A stretch of DNA of 14,817 nt from positions 1 to 14,817 of the forward strand of contig JABDEF010000030.1 of NCBI GenBank assembly GCA_013287235.1, read 5' to 3'. This document shows positions 14,040 to 14,817 of the stretch, one piece after another (within the stretch, counting starts at the first letter, position 1; each line of letters starts with the position of its first letter). Source of the DNA: Gammaproteobacteria bacterium. GTDB lineage: Bacteria; Pseudomonadota; Gammaproteobacteria; DSM-16500. The notes below the pieces were generated by a model. It searched no databases and had not been told where the DNA came from. It saw only the letters and a list, made by a program, of their open reading frames with translations. Position numbers and translations under genes: made by a program.

Positions 14040-14664
14040 CCATTCGTATAATTTGTATAATTTGTAAAAAAAGAAAATAAAAAGTAATCCCCCCCCCTAA
14101 GTTACTGAGAGTAAGATAGGTAGTATATGAAGAAGGACTTTCTGTCGCCACAGGAGGGCTTGGTAATGGTAATGAAGAGAAATCCTTACAAAATAACTGA
14201 TCGGTCAAGCAGCTGAATACGCACATTTCCTGTGGCTCATGGATTGTAAAATTATTGTACAGCGGATCATTGCTATACACTTTCACTTGATCTTTTTGAT
14301 TTTTTTTATAAAATTCATATTTCTCCTGGATATCCAATAATATTTCTTTCGTAAAAAAAGTTTGCTTAAAATCAAACTCCTGATTAAAGGCCTTTTCAGC
14401 ATCCATAAGACTTCGGAAAATGCTTTTCCACCCAAATGATAAATAATCGAAAATTGTAGTCCTAGAATATACGTTTGTTAAGTTCCCTTCATAGGGCATT
14501 TTATAATAGATATTCGAAAAGTCTTCAAAGTATGAATAAGCGAAACGTTTATGTCGACAGACAACTATTACTCTAGTATCACCCCGGTCACTTTCATCAA
14601 ATTGCGCTTCCAAAAATCTTTTCGATTCACTCGGATTTTTTCCTGCTGCTAAATACCGAAACAT
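14017..14664 (-). CDS. Putative membrane protein, upstream half of a split gene
   Basis: I do not recognise this protein. From ATG 14664 it is 215 aa. That start has GAGG 7 bases upstream; an in-frame ATG at 14712 lacks one and lies upstream of a likely extended -10 box. Residues 1-160 look soluble and start MFRYLAAGKNPSESKRFLEAQ, with no signal peptide. A proline-rich segment (LPLPSPPVATESP) then leads to a hydrophobic C-terminus (about 180-207) ending in RMGERERSF. As written it would be a tail-anchored membrane protein. The codons just after residue 189 are GGG GGG GGG, a nine-G run. Loss of one G would continue the frame into the 511-aa coiled-coil frame, giving 719 residues. Confidence 0.7.
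   Translation of the reverse strand: MFRYLAAGKNPSESKRFLEAQFDESDRGDTRVIVVCRHKRFAYSYFEDFSNIYYKMPYEGNLTNVYSRTTIFDYLSFGWKSIFRSLMDAEKAFNQEFDFKQTFFTKEILLDIQEKYEFYKKNQKDQVKVYSNDPLYNNFTIHEPQEMCVFSCLTDQLFCKDFSSLPLPSPPVATESPSSYTTYLTLSNLGGGITFYFLFLQIIQIIRMGERERSF
14089..14097 (-). repeat. Homopolymeric G9 tract at the junction of two frames
   Basis: Nine consecutive Gs on the coding (minus) strand encode Gly-Gly-Gly in the upstream frame. G runs of this length in AT-rich DNA are rare and mutate by slippage. Eight Gs would join the upstream and downstream frames. Ten Gs would lead to a TGA stop near 14038, just before the GTG start region. Confidence 0.9.
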
Positions 14665-14702
14665 AATGCGGCCTCGTTTTTGATATATAAAAATAAACCA
14701 AA

Positions 14703-14711
14703 ATTGTAGCA
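14703..14711 (-). promoter_or_regulatory. Candidate extended -10 promoter of the split gene
   Basis: On the minus strand TGCTACAAT (14711-14703) fits an extended -10 element (TGnTAtAAT). No convincing -35 box is seen. Transcription would begin near 14695, about 30 bases before ATG 14664, which supports that start over ATG 14712. Confidence 0.35.
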
Positions 14712-14712
14712 T

Positions 14713-14817
14713 AGGTGCAATTATTATGCAGCATAAATTTTAATCGCTTAAGCCTTTGTTTTAATAGTTTTTTGTATCTATTCAGCGGCCACCACTGACC
14801 CAATCGTGCCCGTGAGC
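14713..14817. other. Window end: no supported gene
   Basis: The stretch is AT-rich up to about 14780 and then GC-rich. On the minus strand two frames remain open to the window edge and then stop, one ending ...SVVAAE (TAG at 14778-14780) and one ending ...WVSGGR (TGA at 14782-14784). Either could be the last dozen codons of an upstream gene; I cannot choose between them. Confidence 0.3.

Noticed and set aside
14778..14817. C-terminal fragment of a minus-strand gene at the window end
   Set aside because: Two frames are equally possible over about 12 codons and neither gives a recognisable motif, so no gene is called.

Overview
The window looks like a chromosomal segment of a Legionellales-type gammaproteobacterium, probably near the Coxiellaceae. 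This is inferred from gene content; no rRNA or other taxonomic marker is present. The DNA is AT-rich. Ordinary gammaproteobacterial housekeeping genes (family 4 uracil-DNA glycosylase, NAD malic enzyme, coaD, YfhL-type ferredoxin, ddl, L,D-transpeptidases) are interleaved with genes typical of bacteria that live inside eukaryotic cells: a mitochondrial-carrier-family protein, a glutamine synthetase with a charged C-terminal extension, a large protein with HAD-like motifs, and a long coiled-coil membrane protein.

Layout. At 1-698 (minus strand) a udg gene runs into the first 12 codons of a probable antitoxin gene cut by the window edge. At 841-1438 (plus) lies a Phd/YefM-RelE/ParE toxin-antitoxin pair. 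At 1465-3180 (minus) is malic enzyme. A 30-bp copy of the malic enzyme 3' end, including a stop codon, lies on the far side of the toxin-antitoxin pair, so the pair looks like a cassette inserted at the end of maeA. At 3256-4015 (plus) coaD and a dicluster ferredoxin form an operon. At 4090-8971 is a putative host-interaction block: carrier protein (plus), convergent with glutamine synthetase (minus), which diverges from a 658-aa putative effector (plus). At 8972-9303 is a gene-free stretch with a 196-bp MITE-like element and two other repeat-like sequences. At 9304-12503 is a cell-wall cluster: small lipoprotein and ddl on minus, two L,D-transpeptidases overlapping by 4 bp on plus. At 12504-14664 (minus) are two reading frames that appear to be halves of one gene, separated by a run of nine G residues.

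How the genes fit together. Ddl makes the D-Ala-D-Ala dipeptide of peptidoglycan precursors, while the two L,D-transpeptidases can build 3-3 cross-links or attach proteins to the wall. Grouping these fits a lifestyle in which the wall is remodelled, as known for Coxiella. The carrier, the extended glutamine synthetase and the HAD-like protein are plausible secreted effectors acting on host membranes or metabolism. That is inference from family resemblance, since no secretion genes lie in the window.

The most unusual observations are the G9 tract, where loss of one G would fuse two open frames into a 719-residue membrane/coiled-coil protein, and the toxin-antitoxin cassette flanked by copies of the maeA 3' end that differ at four bases, three of them synonymous (one being a stop-codon swap).
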